Assembly: GCA_948567375.1 (NCBI GenBank) | Contig: OX419759.1 | Location: 22,474,744 to 22,538,743 of the forward strand | Length of the DNA stretch: 64,000 nucleotides | Origin: Lunularia cruciata | Lineage: Eukaryota; Streptophyta; Marchantiopsida; Lunulariales; Lunulariaceae | Direction of reading: 5' to 3' | The notes under the pieces: model-generated | Seen by the model: the letters and a program-made list of their open reading frames with translations, nothing else | Told to the model about the DNA's origin: nothing | The model's database searches: none | Shown here: in pieces, positions 32,186 to 44,806 of the stretch | How the letters are laid out: each line of letters begins with the position of its first letter | Position numbering within the stretch: position 1 is the first letter of the stretch | Position numbers and translations under genes: made by a program

Positions 32186-34037
32186 GATCCAACTTTGAGA
32201 AGTATAGAGCTCCACTCAATTGATCTAAAAATTCATCAATTCAAGGAAAGGGATACACATTCTTCACAATTTTTTTATTGAGACCACGGTCTTCAATATA
32301 GAAGCAAAGTCTTGCATTCATTTTTGATACAAATAGTACCAATGCTCTCCAAGGAGATGTACTTTACTAAATGAAATTTTCTCCAACAACTCAATCATTG
32401 TTGTTTAAAGCTCTTCTAACTCCTTTGGTGAAAGCCAATAGATTAGTCTACGCACTAGATTGCTACTTGGTAATAGTTTGATCTTGAAGTGTGTACCATG
32501 ATCAAAAGGTAACCCCTTTGGAAGATCATCTAAAAATACATTTGCAAACACCTAAGCAATTGAATCAACCATTGCTTGATGAGGGTTTCTTATTCTTATC
32601 AAATTTTTCTTATATAAAAATTTTGATCCACATTGCAGAAATAGTAATATATTCCTCCAAAGCTTGCTTTATAGCCACTATATTGATAAAATTTTCATCT
32701 TGAGACTTACTATTCTTAAGTGTCTTACTTAAAGGTGTCAAACAACCTACTTGATAATTCTTACCTTGGTGTTGTACTTGAATTTATTGTTGGGTCCAAT
32801 AAAATTGAACCTTATAATATTCAAACCAATGAAGACCTAAAATGATATTGTATTATAGATGAGCTATACAAATCTCATACACTTTGAATATTCCTTCCCA
32901 ATCTAGAATACAAAAGGATGTGAAGTACAAAATCCAGAATTATTTTTACCATTTGACATCATCAATGTGCTACCCATCCACATAAGAATATATAATTCCG
33001 TTGCTAATTGCATGGATATGAAATTCTCCAAATTGTTATCAATCAAAATTCTACAACCGTGATTGAATATCATACCTTACAAGTGAATCAAACTTGCACA
33101 AGTAGTGCATTCAATCCCATTAGAACTAATCAGGTTTTCAGTAAATGGTTTTATATCTCTTATTTGGACTCTTTGTTTCCTTGATCATCAAATTCAATGA
33201 ATTCCATTTGGACCATTTTTGGGGCTATCAATTCCTAGTTTGGCATTAAATAATGCAATGTCCAATTTGGTGATAATAGGAGCAACCACCATTTTGTCAC
33301 AATCTTTCTTTGTTTACAATAGCAAGTAGCATCAATCTCCATTGATGTTGGTTCCTTCACTTGTGTGTGGTGTGTTCACAAGTTCCATGAAGGTCTAGGT
33401 CAAGTCTAAGTTATGGTAACCAAAGAACCAATTGCATGGTTTCTTCTAAGTGTTTGGACTTATGTATAGTTCTTTCTAATTTGGTGTGTGATTTCAATCC
33501 CCTCATAACTCAATCTAGAATTTCACCTTCTAGTATCTCTAGAATTTCATAAGGCTTTTGACAAAGAAAATCTTCTTCAATCTTACAATCTATCTTGTGT
33601 GGCTTGTGCAACATTTATTATATAGAATCTCCTAATTATTGCTCTCTTGAAAAAAAAATTCCATATTGAGATTAGAGCAACAAAGTGCCATTGAGTTTAC
33701 TCCACTTGGAGTTGCCACCATAGTTTGGCCATTCCATCTAATTAACCAAATCCAAGAGAATCTATCTTCATTCATCTAGAAGATTTATGGCTTCAAAATA
33801 AAGTTCACAATCAAAATACAACATTCTCTATTATAGTTGAAAGATTTTTACCATCAAATACCTTAGCTTTGGAAATTAGACTTGCTTTCTCCTTCTTGAA
33901 ATGCTACTCTCTCTCTCCATGCTCTTGTTGTTGATTTTCACAATCTCTCTTGTCCAACAATTAAGTTAGGTGCTTGATTTACTATTGCATAACAATGATG
34001 ACTTTGGGCATTATTGTTATGACTACTTTTCTACCAA
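32186..34037 (-). pseudogene. gag-pol: A2 RT N-terminus, protease and gag, heavily decayed
   Basis: On the minus strand the RT lead-in sits at about 32190-32500, protease-like sequence at about 32900-33130 (reversed text matching the A5 ILVDSGS and LGIP blocks), and gag at about 33170-33950, including the equivalent of the A5 PTPMEIDA and VFEGKN segments. No run exceeds about 60 codons. Assignment rests on collinearity with A5. Confidence 0.55.
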
Positions 34038-34235
34038 CTATCTATTTGCAATTATCTTAGTTAACACGTCCATCACTCTCCATAAGTTACAATGAAAGGG
34101 TAATGGTTCATTAGACAAGGTGATCACATTCAAAAAGAAATTCCTAAAGTGTGAAAATTGATGCTTCGATACATGAACACAAAAATCTAAATGATTTAGA
34201 GGAAATAGATTTGGTGATCTATAGATTCCATCCAT
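34038..34235 (-). pseudogene. Short frame upstream of gag, family A (A2 copy)
   Basis: The minus-strand frame begins MDGIYRSPNLFPLNHLDFCVHV and ends after 65 codons. It starts just downstream of the primer-site remnant (reversed GAGATCAAAGC near 34245-34255) and matches A1 and A5 in its first 18 residues, with a shifted C-terminus. Confidence 0.5.
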
Positions 34236-34258
34236 CCCATTCTTGCTTTGATCTCAAT

Positions 34259-34477
34259 GTAAAAGATTGAGGAGAGAAATAAGAGAGTGGAAGATCATAA
34301 TGGAACTCATATTGGAAACACACAAGTGTGTGAAATTGCAAATGAAAAATATGAGCTTGGGCTATGGTATTTATAGTGAAGCAACACAAGACTTTTGAGA
34401 AGCTTCCAAGGAAGCTTCTCTCTCAAAGCCATCTCATTAGCCTTTGCTAACTTACTTGCTAACTCTTTATTATTGCA
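34259..34477 (-). repeat. A2 5' LTR, truncated
   Basis: On the plus strand it starts TGTAAAAGATTGAGGAGAG (reversed LTR end) and contains GGTATTTATAGTGAAGC (reversed TATA) and AAGCTTCCAAGGAAGCTTC, a decayed HSE-like palindrome. It stops after 219 bp near TATTGCA. Confidence 0.7.
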
Positions 34478-34700
34478 AAACCACCTCCTAAACATTGATG
34501 GCATGATGAACCCAAGGTTGGTAGTTGTATGTGCAAGTTTGTAGTTTATGTTATATGGCTCTTCAAATGGAGCTACTACTATGTTGATGTGTGATAGTTG
34601 TTTGATAGGATGAAAAATGGCATGTTTGACCCTTCTCCTCATGGTTATTCCTCAAAAGAAATAACTATATCCTTGATGTACTTAACGCTATAGCTAGTTT
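34478..34700. other. Short unassigned stretch between A2 and B3
   Basis: About 220 bp with no match I can see elsewhere in the window. The minus strand is open together with part of the A2 LTR (34642-34307), which I take as chance. Confidence 0.4.
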
Positions 34701-35911
34701 TGTAACACCATTTGTGCATGTGTATGTTATTGTATATTTAGTTTGGCATAAGAAATAATTAAAAAATATTTTTTATATAGAGATAAAGGATGGTTCTACA
34801 TTAGTCCTGATTAGTTTAAGTTCATCATAGCTAAGATAGAGGAGACCTTACTTTAGACTTAAAATGGAAAAGATGAGTATCACTTTTTTCGTTTCTAGTG
34901 TATTGACTTGGTATTATTACTAGGTGTTTGGCTTTGACGAAAGAGTTGAAAACTCTTGGACCCACAAGCCATATTTTTTTGAATTCTTCTATAGTCCAAG
35001 GATAGCCCGTGTGAAGGAATCCTTGACTTAGTGATTGGGTTAAGATAAGACACATGCTTAGGAGTATATTCCCATGAGTATGGATGAGGAGGTACTCATC
35101 ATATGTTCATTTGTAACTATCTCTCTCTCATTGAGTTCTCTTATGAGCAATATCTTGAGTCTTGGAGTGCTAGCCTTGGAAGAGTATGATGGAGTTGGGG
35201 TACAAGGTTCATTAAGAGTGCCAGCTCACAATTTTAGTTTCATTGCCAAAACCTCTCTAGAAGGCAACATAATCTTTTGTGTACAATTCTATATTAGACA
35301 GAAGGAGGCTATGAGAATTCACTTGGAGAAAACATTAAAGGAGGAGAAGGCTAAACTTATGTTAGAGAACTGGACTCATTTTTATACCCTGCATTTCATG
35401 ATGATTTCTTTGAGGTGATTTTGTATATATTGTACTCATGAGAGGATTTGGGGAGATTGTGTGAGGTGGATTGCTGATTTTGGTGATTTAGGCAAAATAC
35501 CAAGTTCAAGATTTGGACTTGAAATTTCTACACATGATAGCTTGAGTTATCTTTAAATTAGAACACTTGAAACTATTGTGAGAGCTAGTACACGCACTTA
35601 GCTAGAATTTTTTAAAGTTTACAAGGTAAATTGCTCTTGAAATTGCATACTCTCTAGAAATTTGTAAATAATCTACCATTTATTATTTATCAAGGGATTT
35701 TTCTAAAAGTTTCAAATAAAATTCAGTGCATAGTATCCTACCTTTTAGCCCAAGAATTAGGAAGAGATCATTCTTGCATAAAAAGTTATGACTTTTTTAA
35801 GTGAGTGGGGTGGGTTTTAGACCAAAACTGAAATATATTTATTGAATAGAAAGGTGCTTAAGCCAAATGGTTTGATGAAAAGATCTGAAATTTAGGTTGG
35901 CCACTTTAACC
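34701..35911 (+). mobile_element. Family B fragment B3: 5' LTR and start of leader
   Basis: The LTR (34701-35230) starts TGTAACACCATTTGTGCATG and ends GCCAGCTCACA; it lacks about 160 bp by internal deletions. The leader follows (TTTCATTGCCAAAACCTCTCTAGAA, matching B2 at 41622) and reaches the GATCATTCTT and AAGCCAAATGG blocks. It is cut at about 35911 by a reversed B LTR. No coding part remains. Confidence 0.75.
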
Positions 35912-36603
35912 TATGAGCAGGTCTATTTCTCACTCAAGATGAACCTCTGATGGCTATTATGGTAGCACACCATGGACTAAGATGGAAAAGAATCCCAACT
36001 CTGTCATACTCTTCCAAGGCTAACACTCCAAGGCTCAAACCATTACTCACTAAAAAACTCAATGAGAGAGAGATAGTTACAAATGAAAGGATGATAAGTA
36101 CCTCCTCATCCCAAGTTTATATACTTGTGAAATAATTACACACCAATATTACTAATTATTGGTGTAACTCAAGTTATTAGGCTGAAAGTCAAATAAAGTC
36201 TAAATTCTAAAGGAATATCTATACTCATGTGAATATTCTGCTAAACATGTGCTCTTATCTTGACCCAACCACTTAGTCAAGGATTCCTTCACATGCGCTT
36301 TCCTTGGACTATAGAAGAATTCAAAACAAAAAGACTTTGGATCCAAGAGTTCTCAACTTTTTCCTCAAAGCCAAACACCTAGAACTAATACCAAGTCAAT
36401 ACACTAGAATCCAAAATAGTGGTTCTCATCATCATCATAATTCCTCTATAGTGACATCTCCCCTATTTTAACTATGACTAACCTTAGCTAATCATGACTA
36501 ACGTAGAACTATCTTTTATCTTTATATAAGTAATATCTCTCAAGTACTTATAATACCAAACTAAACATCATAATAATGCATACATGCACAAATGGGTGTT
36601 ACA
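35912..36603 (-). repeat. B-family LTR, reverse orientation
   Basis: On the plus strand it starts TATGAGCAGGTC (family TGTGAGCCGGCC) and ends AATGGGTGTTACA. It is about 692 bp and collinear with the solo LTR at 31494-32185. The flanks TAACC and AGCCA do not match, so it may be a solo LTR with decayed flanks or a broken element end. Confidence 0.8.
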
Positions 36604-39015
36604 AGCCAAGGTCAAGATCTACAAGATCCTTGTTCTAGTGCATGTTTGGAAGATGTTATGTATATTATGATATCTCTAGGTTCATCAATCTATTTCTCTA
36701 GCCTATATTTTGGAGAATTCAGTTTGATAGATGATTCTCAAACACGGGTGGTGACGAGTATACTTTAGGTCCATTCTTGGATGGGACTTGCCATGTTGTC
36801 TGATGTAGCAAGAGTGGTATCATAGACAAATCATCTTTGTCTTTGGTGGATAAACCTCTTACTTAGTGAGTTTCTATAGTATACTTACTATGGGATCAAC
36901 AACTAGAGCACCTTACGATTGATTATATTTTGGATATTGGATGCTAGTCTCAAATGGTAGTAGTGGCTGATTCATCATCTATGGCAATGTTGAACCTTGT
37001 TGAATAGCTTAGGGATACTTTACCTACACTTAAGAGTTTCTCAACTCCCATGCTTTTCAAGAGAGAGGTCTTGGACTTGTTTGGGACTCACAATTGCAAT
37101 AGTTGGTGGAGCTCAATACCAATGAGAAGGAGTGGGTGATGGATTTTTGTACCAATATCACCATTGTACAATAGTGTTAAAGGCATCCCTCATTAGATAT
37201 TAGGCCAGGCTATAAACTTGAACCATTTCACTTGGATTGTAAGCCTTGGGTTGGCATAGTGGTGTAGCATGCACTTGATAGGCATCACCACTCTAACATT
37301 TATGAGGTTTGTGCCTATCAAGAAAATTCAAGCACATGCTAGGGATGATGGACCAAGTGGGCATAGTATCTTAGGACATAGCCAATGGCTACTAGTGAGA
37401 GTGGCCTACTTGGGTTCCACAAAGATTAGTGTGGTCTACTGAGGTTACACCTTTGTTCTACTTGGGATGCACATAGAGGACATATAGATCTTGTAGCCAA
37501 AGTAGGGGGATTTTTTGCATTGAGTTTGGGGACTCTAGTGGTTGGAGGCATGAAATTATTGCTCCCAAGTGCATGGTGTGGTAGCCAATCAATGCATCTT
37601 CTAGTTCTACATCAATTATAGAGGATACTTAAGAGCCTAACATTGGATCCAAGTTTACAAGAGGGGAAGAATACAAGAGATCCTTGAGGAGCTACATAAA
37701 TTTTTTTACCTTTGGTATGAAGGATTTGGGTGCCTTAAAAAGACCGAGTATTTGGATTCAGCTGACTAGTGATACAATAGATTTTTGATATCTCTACAAA
37801 TATAGTGATATGGAGAGAGCATTGATTCAAAGTTGGAGTAGAGATATTTTTGAGGTTAGTTTGGTGGAAATTTCAAATGGAGAGTATGCTTTAGCTATAG
37901 TGATGCCAACCAAGAAGGATATGCATGGCAATTACACAAATAAGCAGATATGTAGAGATTACCATCCTATTAACTAACAAACTAGGGTTGATTGATATGC
38001 CATGCTTACACTAGAGGAGATATTTGATGCAATTGTGCATGCAAAGGTCTTCAATACTTTGGATTTTTGAGCAAGATATCATTAATTGCCAATCAAGGAG
38101 GAGTACAAGTCTAAGATAACATTTTGGGCTATTGATCCTCATTGCAAGGATGTATTATATCAATAGAGGTTCTTACTATGTGGGTTAAAGAATGCTTCTG
38201 CTAATTCCAATGGGTTATAGACAAGATCCTAGTAGGATTAGATTTTACTCCATGTTATATTGGTGAGATTTTGGTCTATAGCACTACTTTGGAGTAGCAT
38301 AAGAGATATTTGTTGGAAGAATTTGAGAGGTTGAGATCTCATGGACTCAAATTACATTTTGGGACTCAAATACTCAACCTACTTCTTCCACAAGTAGGTT
38401 GAAGTATTTGGGTCACACTATCTACTTGGTGGACTTGTTATTTAGTAGACAAAGTTGAGGTTATTGCATGTATTCCTTGGCCTATGGATGTGAGCAAATT
38501 TGGGCTTGCAAAATTCTATTGCCAATATGTTAGAGGATTTAGTGTCATTGCCAAGGCCTCGACAATGCTAACCAAGCTTACACAAGAGTGGTGTTGCAAA
38601 GATGAGCAAGAGAGAGCTTTTATAGAGCTCAAGGAATGGAGGATATTTTCCCTTATTCTCAAGAGATTGATTAGCAGATGACCATTCCAAGTTCATACTG
38701 ATTAGAGTACATTGGGGCTTGGAGCCTTGCTCACCCAACATGATGATGACAAGAAGGATTTTGTGGTGGCTATGCTAGTTGCTCAAACAATTCAATAAAG
38801 GCAAAGTATAGTTCATATGAGAGAGTGTTTGTTGGAGTCCATCAACCACTAAAGTGGTTGATAGACTCCAACAAGCTTTCAAGGAAGCTTGGACCATGGG
38901 CTCTAATTTTACAAGAGTATGATTTCATGCTTATTCACAAACTTGGAGTGTTGAACCATGATTCAGATGGATTGAGTAAAAACCCATGTTCCAGCCAGCA
39001 AGATCAGATTGGAAC
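36604..39015 (+). pseudogene. pol: Family C Ty3/gypsy element C2: gag to RNase H remnant
   Basis: GTGGTATCATAGAC at about 36811 resembles a primer site. A gag-like stretch follows to about 37350 with no clear motif. RT is at about 37870-38360 (MPTKKDMHGNY, CRDYHPIN, LTLEEIFDAIVHAKVFNTLDF, then YIGE where YIDD is expected). RNase H is at 38484-39015 (LAKFYCQYVRGFSVIAKASTMLTKLTQEW, HQPLKWLIDSNKLSRKLGPWALILQEYDFM, HDSDGLSKNP). It ends at 39015 where B2 is inserted. Confidence 0.7.
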
Positions 39016-39499
39016 TATAACATCCATTGATGCATATATGTTCTATAGGGATATTAAGTATGGTATGCAAGTAGTGGAGAAATGTTATCTATATGGAGTT
39101 TAGCTAAGCTTGTACATTAGTTATAATGAGCTAGATATAGTCCTAGATATGATAAAGGTGACCCTATTGTAGAGGAAGGGGAAAGAGTGAGCATCAATAA
39201 CTTGGTATTATTTCTAATTATTTGACTTTGGAAGAAGAGTTGAGAACTAGTGGGACCACAAGCCTTGTTGGTGCAGATTTTTCTATAGTCCAAAGATAGT
39301 CCATGTGAAAGAATCCTTGATTTGGTTGGTAGGTGAGTATAAGAGCACTTACCCATGGGATTATCTCCATGTGCTAGAATATTCCTTTAGATGTTTAGAC
39401 TTTATTTGACTTTTAGCCTAATAACTGGAGTTTCTTCAGTAATTAGTAACTTTGGTGCGTAATTTTTTTACAAGTATCTAAACTAAGAGTGGGGAGGTA

Positions 39500-41408
39500 T
39501 ACGGTACCCACATTTTTCATTTTGGATGAGTTTAGAAGAAGAAATACACTGTTGAAACCAAATTGAAAGCAAATGGAGAACAAATGAGTGCAAACTTGTG
39601 ATTTGATCAAACCCGAGGAAGTAGACTTCATGTAAGAGGAAGAAGGGCTCGGTTTGGATCAAATCCGAAGAATCTTACTTCGTGTCAGAGGAGGGAAAAA
39701 CTCGGATCAGACGTTAAGGAGGGCACACCCGAAGGAGAAATAGAAGTTACAGGTCAGGATTCGTGCGGGGGTCATATCTCAATGCACACAAGTTGAAATC
39801 AAGCGTGCTATATCTCGTTGGAAGCGTCTCGTCTAGAGCTTTCCGTTGACACCAAAATCCCAAATTTGGAGGTCTGTAAAAGAAGTTACAAGCATTTGAA
39901 GTTTCTGGAGTAGATGTACTTCGGGTCAAAGTGTCTTCGGGTCAATGTGACTTTGGATTTCGTACTTCGTAGTTCGGGTTTACATGACTTCGGGTCATGA
40001 GATTTCGCCTCAAGATGAAGATGACTAAATCCAAGGTAGGCGGACCTCGGAGTGCAATGAAGGTGACTTGGGGAGTTTTGCCAGAGGGATCAGAGGAAGT
40101 TAGAATATGGAAAGAAGATAGTTAGGATACCCATGACTTCAATTTCAGTTCTGATTGAAGATATGATAGAAATTGAAGGAGAAATAATAGTAGTGAATAA
40201 ACCTGAAGTGAAGGATCCAACAATAAGTGTCTTCGGGTTAGTAACATGAGTGATTAAGGGAAAGTGGGTTACAAATTGAAGATGTAGATAGTGTATTCAT
40301 GCTTTCAATTATAATTCTTGATGAAGATATAGTAGAATTAGCAAAAGAATTGATAATAGTTAGACCCAAAGTAAGAGAGATAGGAGTGCAGGTGTCTTCG
40401 GATTTGATATTTGACACTTTAGAGAAGAGTGGGTCGAGAGATAGAGATTTAGAAGGCTTAACTATGATAGGAATTTCATATCAGGAAGGAGAAATGTTAT
40501 AATTAGTGGAGGAATTAGGAGTTGTGAAACCCGAGGACAGAGTAGTAGGAAGTAAGATTACTTCGGGTTTGGATTTGAAAGTCGAGGACGAAGTAGACAT
40601 CGGATCGGATTAGTAACCGATTTGAGATTTCAAGGGGCAGATATGAAGAGGTGCATTGTCATTTTGGATCTGCAGGTTAGAACAGTTGTTGTAGAAACGG
40701 TATAGTTGTTAGAACTGTCGATTTATTCACTATTTAAGAGTGGCATTTGCAGTTAGATGTTGTTTAGTGCTCATTATTTGTGAGAATAGATAAAGCGAAG
40801 TACTGTGAAGTAGTGCTCGTCGCTTGAGCTTGATTCCGAGTATCAACTTTGTGATTGTGTTTGTGAATGTTTGGAGAAATTTGAAGTGCAAATCAAAGTG
40901 TTTGTTGGATGTTGGATTCCACAACCTTGATCTTCATTCTGTGTGTTTGATCCTGAGTAAAGTGCAATCAAAGCAATGCCTTGACAGATCTAAGAGGAAT
41001 TGTAGTGTTGGTAGTATTCTGCATTTGTGAGTGCAGTGCCAAGTTGATGTGAAGCAATTTCGATCGAGGAAGTTGTGCCTTCAGTGGAAGGGTGGAACAC
41101 AATTCTGAGGCAAAGTCATTTTGCAGTGAAGTGCCATTTTTGGGAGAGCCTGAATCATCACAATCAAGATTGTTTGGAAAGATTTGATGGAGTTGTGATT
41201 AAGAAGTGTGAATTTGTGACAAGACTGCGAGTCAGTGCTTGTTACTCTCTTCTGGGTGTGGTTTCTACCTGAGAGATTAAAGACGCAACCAAGAAGAACT
41301 ACATGTTATTGTTTGACTTTGTATTTGGACATTTTTGACTCGTATCTCTACGGGAACAAACTTTACTTACCCAATTACCGCAAAAGTGATATTTGCCGGG
41401 TTGTCATA
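39500..41408 (+). mobile_element. Long-LTR-like element L4 (1.9 kb), internally deleted
   Basis: AGGTA flanks it perfectly (39495-39499 and 41409-41413). It starts TACGGTACCCACATTTTT and ends CCGGGTTGTCATA, so both termini have changed to TA. The coding part is reduced to its last 100 or so codons (about 40290-40615). The 3' segment with TATA-like TATTTAA (40731-40737) is well kept. It interrupts the B2 5' LTR just downstream of that LTR's own TATA position. Confidence 0.9.
40290..40615 (+). pseudogene. Family L coiled-coil C-terminus (L4 copy)
   Basis: The run 40299-40502 and its continuation read LIIVRPKVREIGVQVSSDL, ISYQEGEMLELVEELG and VKPEDRVVG, ending VDIGSD-stop. This matches the C-termini in L1 (near 1735) and L3 (near 17690). 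The N-terminal and central parts are deleted. Confidence 0.6.
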
Positions 41409-41611
41409 AGGTACTCATCATCCTTTCATTTGCAATTATCTTTTTCTCATGGAGTTCTTTAGTGATCAATGTCTTGAGTCTTGGAGGTGCCTTGGAGTTC
41501 TAGCAATGGAAGAGTGTGATGGCATGAGGGTTCCTAGCCTTTTTAGTCCATGGTACACTTCCTTAATAGCCATCAAAGGTTCATCCTAAGCAAGAGATAT
41601 GTTGGCTCATA

Positions 41612-43165
41612 TATTTCGTTCCATTGCCAAAACCTTTCTAGAACGTAAGATAATGTTCCACTTTTAGTTGTATATTAGGCACAAGGAGGCTATGAAAGCT
41701 CATTTAAAGAGAACATTAGGGGAGTAGAGAGCTGAACTTATGTTATAGAACTTGGACTCATTTTTATACCATGTAAATTCATTATGATGTATTTAATGTG
41801 ATATTATACATCTTATATACTTGAGAGGATTTGGAAAGATTGTTTGAGGTGGATTATAGATGTTGATGATTTTGGGCAAAACCTCGAGTTTTAAATCTAG
41901 ATTTGAAATTTGCATAGAGGATAGCTTGGGTTATCTTTCAGTTGGGACATTCAAAATTATTTCACTACTACACACACTAAGCTAGAAGTTTTGGAAGGTG
42001 GTAGGGTAAATTGTTCCAACAAATTGCACACTCTTGGAATTTCATATGTTATTTTTTCACTATTGCATTTTCAATAGATTATTTATATTTAAAACATTTT
42101 AAGATAATTAAATGCAAGCTATTCTACCTTTTGGCTCAATAATTGGAGAAAGATCATTCTTCCACCAAAAATTTATGAATTTTTGAAGTGAAGAGGATGG
42201 TTTTCGACCAAATTTGAGATAATGTGTACTAAATAGAAAGGTTCTCTTGCCAAATGGCTGAATGAGAGGGGCTGAAGTTTTGCAAGAGACTACTCTCTAA
42301 AGTGGAGCTTGTATGGAACAGTGCAACAAATTTCAAATTACCAATTGGGAGGATTGATTGAGATTGTGAAGAAGACTTATTTCTAGGGAGTTAAGTTCTC
42401 ATGCATGAAGAATGTGAAAAAAACCAAAAATATATTTGAGAATTTAGACTCATCTTGGGATCATGGAAGGCCAACAAAAGTGGAAAATGGAGGTTATGCA
42501 AGGTTCCCCAAAATTTTGAAGTGATTTTAGGGGTTGATTTGAAGAAAAGAGAATTTAGAATAGAATTTGAAGAGAGTGTTGGAAGGATCCAAAACCCTAC
42601 ACCATTAGGAAGAAAGAATGATTCTAAGTGTTTTCTATATAGAAAGAATGAACATAAGGCAAGTTTTATGTCCATTCACCTTTGAGAGCAAGACATTGAG
42701 GGAAAGGAGATGCTTACTTGCTAGGGATTACAAGTTGGACCTTCTTCAGCAAGATTGAGAGGGAGGAGATCTAAATTCAAGGAGTTGTGTGAGGTTTGTG
42801 GAGTAGAAAGACTCCCTAAAGGGCATGAGTGTAGTTGAGTACAACTCTTTTAGAAACTTTGGTGAAAGATCTTGGGGAGAGTCTTAGCACCGCTACCAAA
42901 AAACTATTTTCATAAGATAGTTCTCAAGATTTGTGATGGAGACAACTCTTTAATTGATGGATAAACTATCCATGAGAGTTCAACTAATATGCACCTTGGA
43001 ATTTGATCATGTGATAAAAATCCTTGAGCAACCTGAACCTTTTGTGTTGCCTATGGTTGATTACTCTAAAAAAGTGGTAGTCATGTTTGTTCTCTAGTAG
43101 GTATAGGGTGAGAGAGAAAATAGAGAAAAAACTCAAAGAGAGGAGAAAAGTAATGAGAGGCTAAG
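41612..43165 (+). other. B2 untranslated leader
   Basis: About 1.55 kb between LTR and gag with stops in all frames. It matches B3 (35231-35900) and the two leader parts of B1. A long leader before gag is known for Tat/Athila elements. Confidence 0.65.
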
Positions 43166-44806
43166 ATGGGGAAATTTCCAATTTTCTTTGGCAATGATAG
43201 AGAGGATGGAAAGGCTTTTGTGAGAGAATTCAAGAGGGCTTACATAGGTAACAATGACAGAAGGAAGAATGAGTAGGCTTTACTACTACCAGATTTCTTT
43301 GAGGATGTAGCTCTTACATGGTATGAGTCAAAATACCAAAAGTGTAATACTCCGAGGACAAGAGAAGAAAAAAAACACAGATTGCACACTCAAACAATCG
43401 ATGCTCCAAGGGAGCACCTTCTCTTTATTATATAGACAAAGAGGATCTCCGCCAAGGAAGCTCCACCATAGGATTATGGACACAGATAGGTGACATGTCA
43501 GCAAGCTCCACCCTTGGATTACTTACTTGGATGGGTGACATGTCTGGTCTAGGTCCTATCTGGTTGGTCAAACAAGCTTTGACCAGAGGGAATCTTTTAG
43601 GGAATCTTCCTGTAGGAATCTCAAAATCATGTAAGGTACCGTTGGAAAGCTCTTGACAAGACAAAGCAGGAGGGAAGGGCAGGCCACCCTCTCCTCTGTT
43701 GGGGGGGGGGGATCTGCACATTCTTGAGGCCTAATTTATCCGTTTAGGCCTCCAAAATTGCCTTCAAAGATTTCAGGCATATTTCTGTTCCTACTCTATT
43801 AGTAGAAGTCCTCTTTCTGATCTATTTAGTCCATCATGTGTAACATCCTTCTAGATGTTACCAAACCAATTCTCACCTTTAAATCATATGTCAAGCTATT
43901 GGTTCTAAGGTTCTCAAGTCTATTTTGGTTTCTACCCTATTAGTAGAAGTACTATTTTGGTGATACTTCTATCTGATCTATTTTGACCATCATGTATAAC
44001 ATCATTCTAGATGTTACCAAACCAAATTTCACATCTAGATCATATGGCTAGCTCTTGGTATTACAAAAAGAGAGAGAGAGAGAGAGAGAAGACATGGGTA
44101 AGAGAAGTCTTGGGGAGAGTTTGACTACAATACCCATTGAGAACTTTCTTTTGGATGAGAGTTATGTGAGATTGATGAGTGAAGTTACTTTTCTCAAGCA
44201 AGGAGATGGAGAGAAAGTGAGAGTCTATGTAGAAAGAGTGGAGAAGTCAGAGTCCAAGTTCAACATAGTGTTGAAGAAGAGTGTGAATGATGTGGAAACT
44301 ATTATGATTGAGATAGGAGCCATGCTCACCAAGGATTTTATGGGAAGGTTGAAACCACAAATTCAAAGTAAGGTGAAATATGGGAAACCTTCTTCCAAGG
44401 TAGAAGCTATCAATATTGCAATTTATATGGAGGAGAGTTTGGAAGAGGATGAGAGTAATTTGGTGGTGAAAGAGATTGTGCATCTTCCACAAGTCTACAA
44501 GTATGGTGAGACTTTTGATCTTTTGGTGGTAAGGTTGGCACCACAAGTAAGAGTTGCTCCTATTGGGAGAGAACCTAGGAATTATGAAAAATATCCATAT
44601 AGAGAAGGCCAACCAACTAGAAATTTCAATGACAAAGATTGTTTTGGTTGTGGCGGTAGAGGTCACATCCAAATTCCACATACCATGGAGAAAGAGGTTA
44701 TGAGGGGGCAAATAAAGAGAAAGAGTGAGGTGATGAAGCTCAAGTACCTCCTATGCAAAATAGAGGTAAGGGATAGCATCTATAGATGTAGTGGAGAGCA
44801 AGTATG
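43166..44806 (+). pseudogene. gag: B2 gag, split by solo LTR S2
   Basis: Part 1 (43166-43342) begins MGKFPIFFGNDREDGKAF, has one stop (NE-stop) and reaches ALTWYESKYQK. Part 2 is open from 44055, with its own sequence from 44066, for 250 codons in all: SLGESLTTIPIENFLLDESY, EVTFLKQGDGEKVRVYVERV, then a zinc knuckle start CFGCGGRGHI at 44640-44669 whose last cysteine is lost (IPHTM follows). It is the longest intact gag frame in the window. The likely role was the capsid/nucleocapsid polyprotein of the element. Confidence 0.85.
43343..44065 (-). repeat. Solo LTR S2 (family S)
   Basis: A 723-bp unit. On the plus strand it starts TGTAATACTCCGAGGAC and ends CTCTTGGTATTACA, flanked by AAAAG at 43338-43342 and 44066-44070. 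It is the reverse complement of S1 and S3. A short (AG)n run follows on the right (44070-44088). Confidence 0.95.

Larger units (their letters stand above)
28514..34477 (-). mobile_element. Chromovirus A2, reverse orientation, with a B solo LTR inserted in RT
   Basis: On the plus strand the order is 3' LTR (28514-28984), chromodomain remnant, integrase, RNase H, RT (split at 31494-32185), protease, gag, short upstream frame and a truncated 5' LTR (34259-34477). All parts match A5 by protein motifs. The 5' LTR is only 219 bp against 471 bp for the 3' LTR, so its outer end is lost and no target duplication is expected or seen (CACAA left, AAACC right). Confidence 0.85.
39016..41611 (+). repeat. 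B2 5' LTR, split by L4
   Basis: Parts 39016-39499 and 41409-41611 join into one B LTR. It starts TATAACATCC (family TGTAACACC) and ends GTTGGCTCATA (family GGCTCACA), so both ends carry transitions. The equivalent uninterrupted LTRs read AGGGGTGAGGAGGTACTCATCATCC across the L4 site. Confidence 0.85.
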
